Assembly: GCA_035771175.1 (NCBI GenBank)
Contig: CM069603.1
Span: forward strand, 16,282,286-16,346,285
Length of the DNA stretch: 64,000 nt
Source: Paratinospora sagittata
Lineage: Eukaryota; Streptophyta; Magnoliopsida; Ranunculales; Menispermaceae
Reading direction: 5' to 3'
Shown here: one piece after another, positions 11,270 through 22,599 of the stretch
Position numbering within the stretch: position 1 is the first letter of the stretch
Layout: the number at the start of each line of letters is the position of its first letter
Position numbers and translations under genes: made by a program
Notes under the pieces: generated by a model
Database searches by the model: none
What the model saw: only the letters and a program-made list of their open reading frames with translations
Told to the model about the DNA's origin: nothing

Positions 11270-12941
11270 TGTTGGCCCAGATGTGTCCAAGAGCCGGGTG
11301 AATTGGACAACTACGCAGACTATACCTTTCAAAACAAACAATTTAGTTATTTGAACAAGAACAAAAAATAACAGTAACTAACAGAAAATGAACAAAGTGC
11401 ACACAAATTTAGAATGGTTCAGCCATTGCCTACATCCACTACCTAATCTCCCAGACTAAAATTTTGTTTAAACTCAACTATCAAATCCTCTTATGGGTGA
11501 GGATTAAACCATTACACCTTTTATTAATTTAACAGGCTTGAAAACAATCGTTACATACCTTGAGCAACACTTGCTCAATCTTAGTGACAGACAATCACTT
11601 ATTCAAAGAGAATACAAGTTTAAGTATTTGATTTTTTTACCAAGAATCAATGAAATACTTACAAAGCAATGATTGAACCTGAGACCGTCACTGATTTCAG
11701 CAATGAATGAAAGATAAAGCTTAGCTAAAAAGTGAGAGGTTATTGCTCATCTTTCCTTCAATAAATTTTGAAAGATATAATAGTGAAGAACATTTAATCC
11801 AAAAGGTGATTATGAATCAGAATATTTTCAAAAGATTATCAAGAGTTTTTGCAGCGAAAAAATTATTGACTAACTTTCAAAGAGTTTGCTCAAAACAAAA
11901 CAAAATTTTGCTGAGTTTCAATGGTTCAAAGAGGTATTTATAAAACATGCTCAGATTTTGATTCTCAAAAAGTATTTTGGCGCTCGATTTGAATTTCGAA
12001 TCAAATGGTCAAATTGTTTCATCAAAATGTGTAGTTCAGATTGTTCGATAAAACCTGAAGCATCTGTGTAATCACAAGAATATAAAGTTTTAGAAACAAC
12101 ACAGGTTGACAATCTTTTTAAAAATTTTGACAGTGTCGCATTAGCGTCTTGAAGTACACTATTATCAAAATCAAGCTTTTGCCAATTTATTCAGGGAGGG
12201 CTTTAATACTGTGTTAGCGTCCTGATGGGTTTAGAATTCAGAAACCCAGATCTTTCGGTGAGGGCGCTAATACTCCATTAGCGTCATGACACGCAATTGC
12301 TAGTTTTCAAGTTCATTCGATGAGGGCGCTCATACTCGATCAACGTCCTGACGTGAACGATAAACATTCGAACCCAGAAACCATCAGCGCCCTGGTGGTC
12401 TATCAGTGTCCTGCAGTATTGGCTCGATATTAAGTGACTAGCCACTGCATTAACATCCTGATCGACCATCAGCGTCCTCAAAAACACTGAAAACAATTTT
12501 TCTTGAAATTTGATTTTCCAAAACACGATCAAGTCAAATCAATACTTGAGCTTTTTGGATCAAATCAAACATTCAAAAAATTGTTCAAATGGTTTAGAAA
12601 TCAATTGAAAATCCTTTAAGTAAAATCAATAAAAATCATTTTCTTCGAAATCCAATTATTAAAACGTATGAGAAGCATGAGAGAATTCATGAAGTGAATG
12701 ATATGCTGAATCAGGTGATGACTGACATTCTACAAGCCTAAATCATTCTAAACAATATAAAGTAAATTCCTGAATAGATTTGATATTCATCTTGATCACG
12801 AGCTTCTCATCCATGTGCTCTTGAGTGAATCTTTCATGCATCATCATGCGTACAATGTTTGTAGTAATATGCATAGGAATGTGGTTTGTAATAATCAAAA
12901 TATCTTTTCTCATTCGGGACATAAGGGTTACTGTGTTAACA
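11270..12941 (-). repeat. 3' LTR of copia A
   Basis: It ends (minus strand) in CCAACA at 11270 and begins near 12941 with TGTTAACACAG, directly after a purine tract. About 1.67 kb, it matches 34412-35775 over most of its length. A cluster of 'GGGCGCTAATAC'/'ATTAGCGTCCTGA' type motifs lies at 12130-12480 and is mostly deleted in the other LTR. The first 12 bases have no counterpart in the 5' LTR, so the exact start is uncertain. Confidence 0.75.
12130..12480. repeat. Cluster of AGCGTCCTGA/GGGCGCTAAT motifs
   Basis: About ten copies of a short motif built on AGCGTC or its complement GGCGCT, often followed by CTGA or preceded by GAGG, arranged in both orientations. They occupy the part of this LTR that carries ACGCGT palindromes in the other SIRE-like LTRs. 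Confidence 0.65.
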
Positions 12942-12956
12942 ATTTCCCCATTTTTT
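12942..12956 (-). promoter_or_regulatory. Polypurine tract of copia A
   Basis: Minus strand AAAAAATGGGGAAAT lies directly before the 3' LTR, the place where plus-strand DNA synthesis is primed in LTR retrotransposons. A second purine run, AAAAGGGGGAGAAATAATC, lies further inside at 13200-13218. Confidence 0.6.
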
Positions 12957-13130
12957 GATGATTTTAAACACATTACAGTAGGCCTTGAAACATATAAAAC
13001 TAATATGAATGTATGAACTTACAATATATGAATGAAAATGACATGCAATGATTATGCAATTACAACGAGGTTGAATTTCTCCCCCTTACTTAGAGAATTG
13101 TCCATTTTCATGTATAAATGATTATTTCTC

Positions 13131-13581
13131 TCATTGAGAGTGATTGATTACTGGAGAGTGTGAATTAATTCCTCCCCTTAACTTTGATGCTTTAAGAGTG
13201 ATTATTTCTCCCCCTTTTGAAAACATAAAAAAGAAAAGAAGTAATTTATTGCAAGAGATGTAAGCATCATAATAGCACAGGTTGAATTTAAAGAACATTC
13301 CTAATTCTCTTCTAATATAGATGAATTGGTCTCTTGATAAAGCTTTAGTGAAGATGTCTGCCAATCGGTCTTTTAGTGCCAATGGAACAAGCTTCACATC
13401 ACCTTTTTGTATATGATCCCGTAAGAAACAATGTTGAATTTGAATATGTTTAGTTCAGGAGTGGAGTACAAGATTTTTAGATATATTGATAGCACTTGTA
13501 TTATCACACAATATTTCAGCTCAATCAATAAGTACTTGGTAGTCTTGTAGTTGTTGTTTCATGTATAAGACTTGAGAACAA
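13131..13581 (-). pseudogene. Copia A RNase H C-terminal part
   Basis: The minus strand from 13581 reads CSQVLYMKQQLQDY, then after frame damage DNTSAINISKN, and from 13397 KLVPLALKDRLADIFTKALS, then RRELGM. These are the ordered hallmarks of the end of copia RNase H (the region between the AEAEY motif and the C-terminus). Stops interrupt it at several places. It joins directly to the reading frame at 21040, where the codons for AEAEYVAAGSC are found. The Athila-like element therefore lies exactly between the codons of this protein. Confidence 0.8.
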
Positions 13582-14828
13582 TGATAAGTAGGTATTTAGT
13601 ATAGGTTTTGGAGCATGTTTTATGGTGTTTAGTTCATATATTAGGTTAGTTTATCATAAATTTGGTTATTTGATAGATTAGTCAAGTTTTGGTATATTTG
13701 CATTATTTCGGTTTGAATTTCTATAGGTTAGTTCGTGTGATCATATAAACATGTTACTCATTGAGTTTGCTTTGTTTTATAGGTGTTTAGAAGTGTTGAA
13801 CATGGATTGGGATGATGGAAACAAGTTACAACCGATTGGAATGCAAGAACATGAAAAATTCAAGTCATAGGAGATGATAAATCGGCTAAGTCCCCCCAAA
13901 AGTGGTGAAAAATAGTACAAAAACCCGTAACTGGGTGCCGAGGTGCCGGGAGTTGTAATTTTGCGCGATTTTTGTATTTTGGCCATAACTTTCTCAATTT
14001 AACTCCGAATTAAATGCGGGTTGTTTCTAATTCTTCCTTACTTGAAATACTAAAAGATGAGTCTTTGAAGGGGATATGGATTGGTGAAAAAGAGGAAAAA
14101 AATGGTGAGGAAGAAAGCGAAGATGCGACAAAATTAGAAACTTTCTAATTTTGTTGCGAACTTTCCTAGTTCGACATGGAGTTTCTTATTGTGACTTCCT
14201 ATGGAATTGTGGCTCTATAAAGACCAATGTTTAGGGTTTTCGAAGGATCATAGAGGATAGAACGGAATGGCTAAGGTGTGGAAGCGAGGAAAAGAGCAAG
14301 ATTGAAGATATTGAAGATTTCTCTTACACTTTTCCTTCCTTCTACTTTATTTTTCTGATTTTAGATTTATGTTCATCATGTTATTTCATGCTTTTATCTT
14401 TATAGTTATGAACTAAATCTTCTATCTAGAGGTGTAGATTGATTCGAACTCGATACTATGCTGTAGGTTTTATTGTTTGAGTATTGTTAATAAAGTTTTT
14501 ATAGTTTATTTATATTTCTCATTACTTAATGCTTGCAATCTCTTGATCACGGATTGAATGATTCCAAACATGGGGGGTGGCACTCGAGAGAGGATTCCTT
14601 GGGTTGGAACAAGGGAAATATAACCTAAGATTATCATAAAATTGAGAGATTTATTATATCTTTTGAAGTTGTAGGAAGAATCACAAAACCTAATGAGTTG
14701 CTAGGGTTTTGGTTTTTATCGAGAGATCGAAATCAAGCCTTGGTGAGATGTTCTAATTCGACACTTGGGAGAGGGAATTAGAGACCTTAGGATTCTTGAC
14801 TTATAAACAAAAGAACTGATTTAATAAT

Positions 14829-14885
<57 letters not shown>

Positions 14886-15151
14886 CATAGTTGAGAGTGA
14901 AGTGATATTGAACCTCTAGACCATTTTATATATGATTTTCTTTCTATTTCTATTGCATTACTTTAGTTTACTTTATAGTTATTTAATTGTTTATTTATTT
15001 CACTTAATCATTCGAATCTGATTTTCTAAATAAAGTTAGGGTTAGTGAAACGGTATTTAGTGTAAGTGTTAATCCTAGAGGCCGACAACCCGATATCTCA
15101 TCGGTTTTATATTATAACTTGACACCGTACACTTGCTGTTTATATGTAACA
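13582..15151 (+). repeat. 5' LTR of Athila-like element
   Basis: Starts TGATAAGTAGG and ends TGTAACA, 1570 bp. It aligns with the 3' LTR all along once the nested solo LTR is removed. A TATA-like 'ctctataaagacc' lies at 14213-14225. Confidence 0.85.
14830..14880. repeat. (AT)25 microsatellite
   Basis: Uninterrupted AT run in the 5' LTR. The same place in the 3' LTR (about 20758-20768) has only about five units. Confidence 0.95.
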
Positions 15152-15157
15152 AATTTT

Positions 15158-15176
15158 TGGCGACGTTGTTGGGGAT
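15158..15176 (+). promoter_or_regulatory. Primer-binding site (tRNA-Asp type)
   Basis: TGGCGACGTTGTTGGGGAT follows the 5' LTR after six bases. It is a close variant of the TGGCGCCGTTGCCGGGGA site found in Athila-type elements. Confidence 0.8.
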
Positions 15177-15283
15177 TGTTTCACTCTATTTTCACTAATA
15201 TTGTTAGTAACTAAATTTGATTTTAATTTAGATTTTTCTTTTGATTTTTCTGATTTTTCTTTTGTTATTTCTTTTGTAAAGCA

Positions 15284-15793
15284 ATGACGTACAATTTCAA
15301 CCACTCAGCTTTCCAAGATAGTTTCGGGCTAGTTGATCCTTTTACAACGAATTCGACATCAATTTCCCACCTTCGTCATCAAATATCCAATTTTATTGAT
15401 GCAAGATCTCAACATACTATGGAGAGAATTGGAGTTGCAAACATGAGATATGCAGGAATTGATTCAAGTATGGAGCAAGTTCAATATGGTAACCATTGGG
15501 CTTATAATTGTATGGGTGACCCTTTACCCTATCAATACCATTCGGGTATTTATAACCATGAGAACTACTCCTATGATTATTCATGGAATGACTTGCGACC
15601 TTTATCTGACATGTATAATCAAGTGGAAAAAAAGCCCTCCTTAGAAGATATACTTAATGATTTTGTATCAGAAGCAAGGCTTGCTAAGAGTGAATCTAGG
15701 TTAGACATTTCATGGAATGAGCTGCAATCTCAATCTTATGTTTACATTCAAGTAGAGAGGAAGCCATCTGTGGAGGATTTGTTGAATTCATAA
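15284..15793 (+). CDS. Athila-like gag-related ORF1, 169 aa
   Basis: This frame is complete, from an ATG about 110 bp after the primer-binding site to TAA. It is rich in Tyr, Asn, Ser and Asp. I see no zinc knuckle and no catalytic motif. The C-terminal half contains two copies of a 26-residue repeat: SWNDLRPLSDMYNQVEKKPS with LEDILND, then SWNELQSQSYVYIQVERKPS with VEDLLNS. The core EKKPSLED resembles a motif in gag-like parts of Athila elements, which is why I link it to gag. Its stop overlaps the start of ORF2 by one base (TAATG). It is likely a structural or RNA-binding accessory of a non-autonomous element; function is inferred only. Confidence 0.6.
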   Translation: MTYNFNHSAFQDSFGLVDPFTTNSTSISHLRHQISNFIDARSQHTMERIGVANMRYAGIDSSMEQVQYGNHWAYNCMGDPLPYQYHSGIYNHENYSYDYSWNDLRPLSDMYNQVEKKPSLEDILNDFVSEARLAKSESRLDISWNELQSQSYVYIQVERKPSVEDLLNS

Positions 15794-16362
15794 TGAGGAC
15801 AAAAACATCAACCAAGAATTTGAGCGATGAAGAAGATGTTAAGGGGGCAAACTTTTTATGTCAAGACATGACACCACCACCACCAAGACAATTGACTATT
15901 CTAGAAGAGATGCAACGCTATGAGGCCTTGGGAGGAAGAGAAATGAGTCCATATTACCAAGTGGATGTGATTGAAGGTGATGATCAAGAGGTGCCCATAG
16001 ATGTGCAATTAGACGATCTTATGATGCCATATGTTGATGTAGTGCCTACTAAGGTCGAAGAATGTTTGGATGTCACAAAGTATGCTTTTGATTTTGAGGA
16101 TCCGTTTGCTCAAGGGATACAAGCTAAAGTTGAGGACGTTATTGATGATGTTCAAAGCCATTTAGAGGTGCTTGAAAATCAATGCGTAAACGTTTGGAAA
16201 GCACCAATTGAGTATTTCGATGACATTCCTCCGTTAGATGAGAGTGATGCTTCTTTAGACTTTGTGTTTCTATTTGAGAATTGTTCGTATGAATTTTTAT
16301 GGGAGAAGTGCACAAGTCTGGTGATTCCTTCATTAATGCTGAACAATGAGGAAGCGGGATGA
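15793..16362 (+). CDS. Athila-like element ORF2, 189 aa, unknown
   Basis: An open frame of 189 codons starts at the ATG that shares its A with the ORF1 stop. The protein is acidic, with a proline run (MTPPPPRQLTILEEMQRYEA) near residue 30 and a series of Asp/Glu-rich segments. I recognise no catalytic domain or membrane segment. It might be the rest of an ancestral gag shifted by one frame, or a separate protein. It stays free of stops in a region where neighbours are riddled with them, which suggests that selection kept it, or that the insertion is young. It is followed by the short conserved segment CTTGTTGGGAGGCAACCCA at 16436-16454. Confidence 0.5.
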   Translation: MRTKTSTKNLSDEEDVKGANFLCQDMTPPPPRQLTILEEMQRYEALGGREMSPYYQVDVIEGDDQEVPIDVQLDDLMMPYVDVVPTKVEECLDVTKYAFDFEDPFAQGIQAKVEDVIDDVQSHLEVLENQCVNVWKAPIEYFDDIPPLDESDASLDFVFLFENCSYEFLWEKCTSLVIPSLMLNNEEAG

Positions 16363-18101
16363 TGCTTGAAATAATAAGGAAACACACTCGATTTAAATGA
16401 GAAGAGAACGTCAAGCTAATGACTTTAGAGAAGTGCTTGTTGGGAGGCAACCCATCTATTTTTATATATGTTTTTAGATCATTTATTTTGTTTCTTTAGT
16501 TGTTTAGTATCTACTTTTACCAATGACTTGTCTTTTGTTATCTCATTCCTAGGTTCTAGAACAAGTTTGGGGGTTCTCATGCGAGCTACATGGAGAGGAT
16601 GGAGAGCTTATGCGACTTCGACCCTTTTGGGTTATAGGCTCTTACCCTTATCTATTTTACTTCCATCCATATTATGTTAGGGTGTTATTATAAAGCATTG
16701 AGGACAATGCTTGCTTTTAGTTTGGGGGGAGAGTTTTGATTTTTGACTTGTCATGGTGAAGACGTAGTAGTTTTAGGTTAGGATGTCCTATGATCTCACA
16801 AATTCTGATTTGATTCTAATTTTTTTTAAGTTTTCTAAATGGCCAATGATAAAAGAACATGACTCTAGGAGAATGTAGAGAGATATTTTAAGTTTGCGTG
16901 CTTGATTCGACTATTAACTTAGTTTTGTTGGAAATTCTCTACATGTGTGATGTGGCTGATTTTATGGAATCATGACTTGTTTGGATTGGATTTGTTCAAG
17001 TAAAGTTATATATATTAGATCTCTAGAAATCCTAAAACAAGTTTGATTATCACTTGAGGCGAAATCCTAGAGAACATGCCATGAGGAAAATGATTTAGGC
17101 CATGTTTGGATAAGTTTGAGCCATATAACCTACCTTATTATCGATTATATCCTTAGTCACCCATTTTGAGCTTCATGATCATTTCTTTGTTACCTATGCA
17201 TTTGAGCCTTACATGTTTAAATTCCTTGTTTTTCAACCTATGCATCTTATACACTTTGATTATGTTGGAGTATTATCTTTTTGGAAGGTAGAAAAGGGGG
17301 AATGAGAAAAAGAATGAAAATGAGGTGATGAAGAAAAGTATATTGGAAATTTGCAAAGTTTGCTATATATATAAAAAAAAAAAAAAAAAAGAGAAAAGAA
17401 AAGAAGAAAAAGATGTTATGCCTTTGTGTTGAAAAGAAATAAGTTTGGGGGTGTAGTATTCTATGAAAACAAGCAAACAAAAGAATGGGGAGTGAATGAA
17501 AAAAAGTTGAATATTTGAAGTGGATATATATGCTGAAATTGAGTCTTTGGTTCTAAATGTAATGTTGTGGATGTTTGTAAAAGATCAAAGTGTTGGGGTG
17601 TTTTTGAGCTAAATTTTCCTAAGTTTCCCTACCATTGAACCTTGGCCTAACATTACATCCTATGAAATACCTATTGATTCTAAATGACATGTGATCTACA
17701 TTAGTGGAGAGTGATATGAAAGATTTGCCTATGGGATTTACTTTATATATATATATTTATTTGAGATCACTTACATTTTATACTTGCTTGCACTTGTCTA
17801 TGAATTTCATGAATGATTTTATGAGATTGACTATGTGATGGTGTGTTTGAGAATGGAAGATGAGGTTAGGTGAGGAGTTGGATTGAAAATCTAGACATCT
17901 CTAAACACTCTTGAAATTTTTCGATGAGTTATTATCTTTCAATGTGATCTCAGAGGCCGTGATGATGATATGCATGTTATATTTTGAATCAAATTTTAAT
18001 TTGTTTGAAAATAGGATGGTAGTTTGATGATTGATTGATTTGGAGTTTTTGTTTTATTTTCCTTTGCTCGGGACAATCAAAGTCTTAAGTTTGGGGCTGT
18101 T
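16363..18101 (+). other. Non-coding 3' part of the Athila-like element
   Basis: No ORF with protein-like features. It holds the block GTTGGGAGGCAACCC (near 16438-16453), common in Athila relatives, and a small hairpin CATTGAGGACAATG (16697-16710) followed by AGTTTGGGGGGAGAG. AAGTTTGGGG-type purine tracts recur near 16564, 16717, 17440 and finally at 18087, just before the 3' LTR. The minus-strand equivalent of the last 1.1 kb is found in the Athila fragment at 24141-25258. Confidence 0.7.
18085..18099 (+). promoter_or_regulatory. Polypurine tract of Athila-like element
   Basis: TTAAGTTTGGGGCTG lies two bases before the 3' LTR start TGATTAGTAGG, the usual position for plus-strand priming. Confidence 0.65.
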
Positions 18102-21039
18102 TGATTAGTAGGTATTTAGTATATGTTTTGGAGCATGTTTTACGGTGTTTAGTTCATATATTAGGTTGGTTTATCATAAATTTGGTTATTTGATAAATTA
18201 GACAAGTTTTGGTATATTTGCATTATTTCAGTTTGAATTTCTATAGGTTAGTTCCTGTGATCATGTAATACCCTAAGTTTGCACAAAAAAAAAAAAAAAA
18301 AATTGTTCGGGCAGACATGCCTGAACGTTCTGACACCATTTTTCCTATTTAAGAACCCCTCCACCCTCCTCATTTTTCACACCAAAATCACCCCTCCTTG
18401 TGATTTTTCTTCTCTCTTTCACTCATTTTGAGTTTTTGTCTTCTCTTTTGAGACTCTCTTTCCGAGACTCTCTGTGAGGTGCAACACGGCTCTGTCCGGG
18501 GGAAGGCGCCAGTTTTCAAAGGAGTTTTTATCTGAAGGTGGGGAACGAAACATAGGTTTGCGTGTCTTACAACTTTTATTAAGTTTACATTCATTTATCC
18601 TTATATCTACTATTCATTTACACTGCATTATTGCGTATAATGTTCATACTGTCATACTTATGCCTGTATAATTGGAGTTCATTTATTACACTGTTGTTAT
18701 GTCGGATTAGTAGTCCATCTGGCTCAACCAGACTCAGTCTTGTCCTCAGTAACTTTAAATAGTAAACGGGAGGCAGCGTGCTGCTCTAGACGATTGATAT
18801 TTAAGTAGACCTCGTATCTCACTTCTCAACTGGAGACTGATCTAGTTGGTCTTATTTGAAAGTTATCAGCTTATACAAGTAATACTGAATGTCCTAACCT
18901 TGCACGTAGTGGTACCGACTCTGATAAGGATCACTAGACGTTGCCAAATCCTGTCTAAATGTTAAGTAAAGACCGGACCAGTTCATGCATTGGCATCATA
19001 CATAGCACCACCTAGGGACGTATGTGGTTTATGATTCATAGAATAGTTAGAAGCGATACTCGCTATTCATTATATTTCTCTGGAGAGGGATGTACAATGA
19101 GAACCTGGCTACTCCTAGGGAGGGACATCTGTACGTGAATCTAGAGATTCTTGAGGAGGGACGTACAATGAGAACCCAACTACTCCTGGGGAGGGACATC
19201 TGTACGTGAACTCAGGCGATGTACAGTCATCAAACCAATACGAGACGGTGTCATGCATACATACATATTGAATTGATTATGATACTCTGATGTGTATTTA
19301 AGATATTTGATTATGAAGTTTGCTTTATTAATTGTTATATTCACGAACTATTTTACCTACTGAGCGTGTAGCTCACCCCGTTGTTATCCAATTTTTCACA
19401 AGAGATTTGGGTGGACTGGGTGCAGGTTTTTGGGCCCACATTTTGTACCATTTGTATTATTCATTGGGGATTTTGGGAGAATGTTCCCTTAACTATTTTA
19501 TGTACAAATATATTATGAAATTAATGAAACCAGACTTGTACTTAATCATGTTTTCGCGCCCTCAGTTATTGTTATAATGCATTCGCCCCGTCCATGAGTG
19601 TCCCGCCGGTTTAGGCGCGTCCGGACGGGGTGTGGCAGATCATATAAACATGTTACTCATTGATTTTGCTTGGTTTTGTAGGTGTTTAAATGTGTTGAAC
19701 ATGGATTGGGATGATGAAAACAAGTTAAAATAAGCTGGAATGCAAGAACATGAAGAATGCAAGACATAGGAGATGATAAAATATCTAAGTCCCAAAGAAA
19801 AGTGGTGAAAAATAGTGCACAAACCCGTAACTGGGTGCCATGACGTCAAGAATGGCGCCGTGGTGCCGGGAGTGCCATTTTGCGTGACATTTGTATTTTG
19901 ACCATAGCGTTCTCAATTTAACTCCGAATTGGACGTGATTTGTTTCTAGTTCTTCCTTACTTGAAATACTACAAGATAAAAGGGTTTTGAGGGGGATATG
20001 GATTAGTGAAATAGAGGAAAAAAATGGTGAGGAAGAAAGAAAAGATGCAACAGAATTAGAAAGTTTCTAATTTTGTTGCAAACTTTGCTAGTTCGACTTG
20101 GAGTTTCCTATTTTGTCTTCCTATGGACTTGTGTCTCTATAAAGACCATTGTTTAGGGTTTTCAAAGGATCATAAAGGGGAGAACGGAGGCAAGACGGCT
20201 AGGGTGTGGAAGCGAGGAGAAGAGCAAGATTGAAGACAATGAAGATTTCTCCTACACTTTCCCTTCCTTCTACTTTGTTTTTATGAATTTAGATTTATGT
20301 TCATCATGTTATTTCATGCTTTTATCTTTCTAGCTATGAACTAAATCCTCTATCTACAAGTGCAAATTTATCCGAACTTGATACTATTTTGTAGTTTTTA
20401 TTGTTTGAGTATTGTTAATGAAGTTTTCATAGTTTATTTATATTTCTCATTGCTTAATGCTTGCAATCTCTTGATCACGGATTGAATGACTCCAAACTTG
20501 GGGGGTGGCACTCGAGAGAAAATTCCTTGAGTTAGAAAAAGGGAAATATAGCCTAAGATTATCATAGAATTGAGAGATTTATGATATCTTTTGAAGTTGT
20601 AGGAAGAATCACAAAACCAAATGATTTGATAGGGTTTTGGTTTTTATCGAGAGATTGAAATCAAGCCTTGGTTATATATTCTAATTCGGCACTCGAGAGA
20701 GGAAATGAGAGACCTTAGGATTCTTGACTTATAAAAAAGAGAGCTAATTTAATAATCAATATATATATGTATGCATAGTTGGGAGTGAAGTGATATTGAA
20801 CCTTTAAACCATTCTATCTCTGATTTTCTATCTATTTCTATTGCATTGCTTTAGTTTACTTTCTAGTTATTTAATTGTTTATTTATTTCACTTAATCATT
20901 CGAATCTGATTTTCTAAATAAAGTTAGGGTTAGTGAAACGATATTTAGTATGAGTGTCAATCCTAGAGGACAACAACCCAATATCTCATCAGTTTTATAT
21001 TATAACTTGACACTGTACACTTGTGGTTTGCATGTAACA
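18102..21039 (+). repeat. 3' LTR of Athila-like element, split by a solo LTR
   Basis: Starts TGATTAGTAGG, ends TGTAACA. After removing the nested insertion and one copy of its duplication it is about 1560 bp, against 1570 bp in the 5' LTR. It keeps a 20-bp segment at 19839-19858, including TGACGTCA, that the 5' LTR lacks. Confidence 0.85.
18264..19637 (+). mobile_element. Ty3/gypsy solo LTR nested in Athila 3' LTR
   Basis: It starts TGTAATACCC and ends GTGTGGCA, flanked by the exact 5-bp duplication GATCA (18259-18263, 19638-19642). The uninterrupted host sequence is seen at the same place in the 5' LTR (13737-13755). It has no coding sequence, so it is a solo LTR of 1374 bp. A TATTTAA site lies near 18346, and an approximately 70-bp direct repeat with the core GAGGGACATCTGTACGTGAA occurs twice at about 19080-19215. 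The start sequence suggests a chromovirus, but that is tentative. Confidence 0.9.
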
Positions 21040-22599
21040 ATCAACAACTACCAGCTGCAACATATTCAGCTTCAGCTGTGGACAATGTCACTGAATGTTG
21101 CTTTTTACAAAACCAAGAAATCAAATAATTGCTTACGACATGACAAAATCCAGAGGTACTTTTTCTGTTTGTAAGACTCCCAGCATAGTTAGGGTCTACA
21201 TAGCTTTTAAGTTCAAATGATGTACCTTTGGAATACCAAATTCCTAGAATTGTTGTGCCATTTATGTATCTGAAGATTCATTTGACACATTTTAAATGAG
21301 ATTCTTTTAGATTTGATTGAAATCGTGCACACAGACAAACACTGAACATGATATCAAGTCTGCTTGTTGTGAGATAGAGTAAACTTCCAATCATACTTTG
21401 ATACAATTTTTGATCTATAGGTTTTCCTTTGTCATCCTTGTCTAACTTAATTGCTAAATTGCAGGGAGTATCTATAGATTTCAGATTGTTCACCTAAAAG
21501 TTTTTATCTATTTCCTTAGCATACTTTGTTTGGCTTATAAATGTACCATTTGGTATTTGCTTAATTTGTAAACCAAGAAAGTATGTAAGTTCTCCCATCA
21601 TACTCATTTCAAATTCTTCTTGCATTAGTTTTGAAAACTTTCTGCACAAGTCTTTGTTTGATGCACCAAATATGATATCATCCACATATATTTGAATAAT
21701 AATCATATCATCATTTTGGTGTTTGATAAACAAAGTTGGATCAAGTTTTCATTTCTGAAATTTATGATCTAAAATAAATGAACTCAGTCTGTTATACCAA
21801 GCTTTAGGAGCATGTCTGAGTCCATACAATGTTTTGTGGAGTTTGAACACATGTTCCGGGTTACGAGCATCCTCAAAACTTGGAGGCTGTTCCACATATA
21901 CCTCTTCATTGATGTAACCATTTAAAAATGCACTCTTTACATCTATTTGGTACAAGGGAAGATTTTTGTAACAAGCATAGGCAAGTAACATTCTGATTGC
22001 CTATATTCTTACTACTGGAGAAAAGGCTTCTTCGAAGTTTATGCATTCTTCTTGATTGTACCCTTGTGCAACCAATCTTGTTTTGTTTCGGACTATGATT
22101 CCTTGTTCATTCTTTTTATTCTTAAATACTCATTTTGCTCCAATGATTGATTGATGAGATGGTCTAGGAACCAATTCCTAAACTTTGTTCCTAACAAAGT
22201 ATCCTAGTTCTTCTTGCATAGCAAGAATCCAATTCTCATTTTTCAATGCATCTTCCACTTTTGTTGGCTCAGTTTGAGATACAAAAGCAACAAACTCTTG
22301 ATCTCTGTGAATTGAAGATCTAGTGGACACACCTTTTGATGGGTCACCTAATATTTGATCATTGGGGTGACTTAGAAGTATTCTAGAGTTTCTTGAAACT
22401 TTTAAAGGTGTCTCATTGTCAATTTCTAAGTTTTGACTTGTTTTGGGATATTCATCATCATCATCTAGATTTATTCATTTAAGTTCATCTCCAAGACTTT
22501 TTTCCACTTCACATTCATCAAGGTTAACATGAATTAATTATTCTACAGTTTTAGTAGTTTTGTTAAGTACTCTATAAGCTCTACTGTGTGAAGAATACA
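21040..22599 (-). pseudogene. Copia A integrase tail, reverse transcriptase and RNase H (broken)
   Basis: Minus strand, in order: HSRAYRVLNKT of the integrase tail at 22590, the reverse transcriptase start near 22280-22050, YQIDVKSAFLNGYINEEVYV with the first catalytic Asp at 21990-21870, IYVDDIIFGASN with the catalytic YVDD pair near 21690, FEMSMMGELTYFLGLQIKQ near 21600, then a stretch with LYLTTSRLDIM near 21390 and finally the AEAEYVAAG segment of RNase H near 21070. At least three stops or frameshifts separate these. The upstream end is cut at 22600 by the Athila fragment. Confidence 0.85.

Larger units (their letters stand above)
13582..21039 (+). mobile_element. Non-autonomous Athila-like Ty3/gypsy element
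   Basis: It has two LTRs (13582-15151 and 18102-21039, the latter holding a solo LTR), a primer-binding site of the Athila type, two short ORFs, a long non-coding 3' part and a polypurine tract. Flanks AACAA (13577-13581) and ATCAA (21040-21044) make a 5-bp duplication with one mismatch, and the host codons of copia A RNase H resume exactly across it. No protease, reverse transcriptase or integrase exists, so it depended on an autonomous relative. The two LTRs are similar but diverged, with a microsatellite and a 20-bp difference. Confidence 0.85.
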
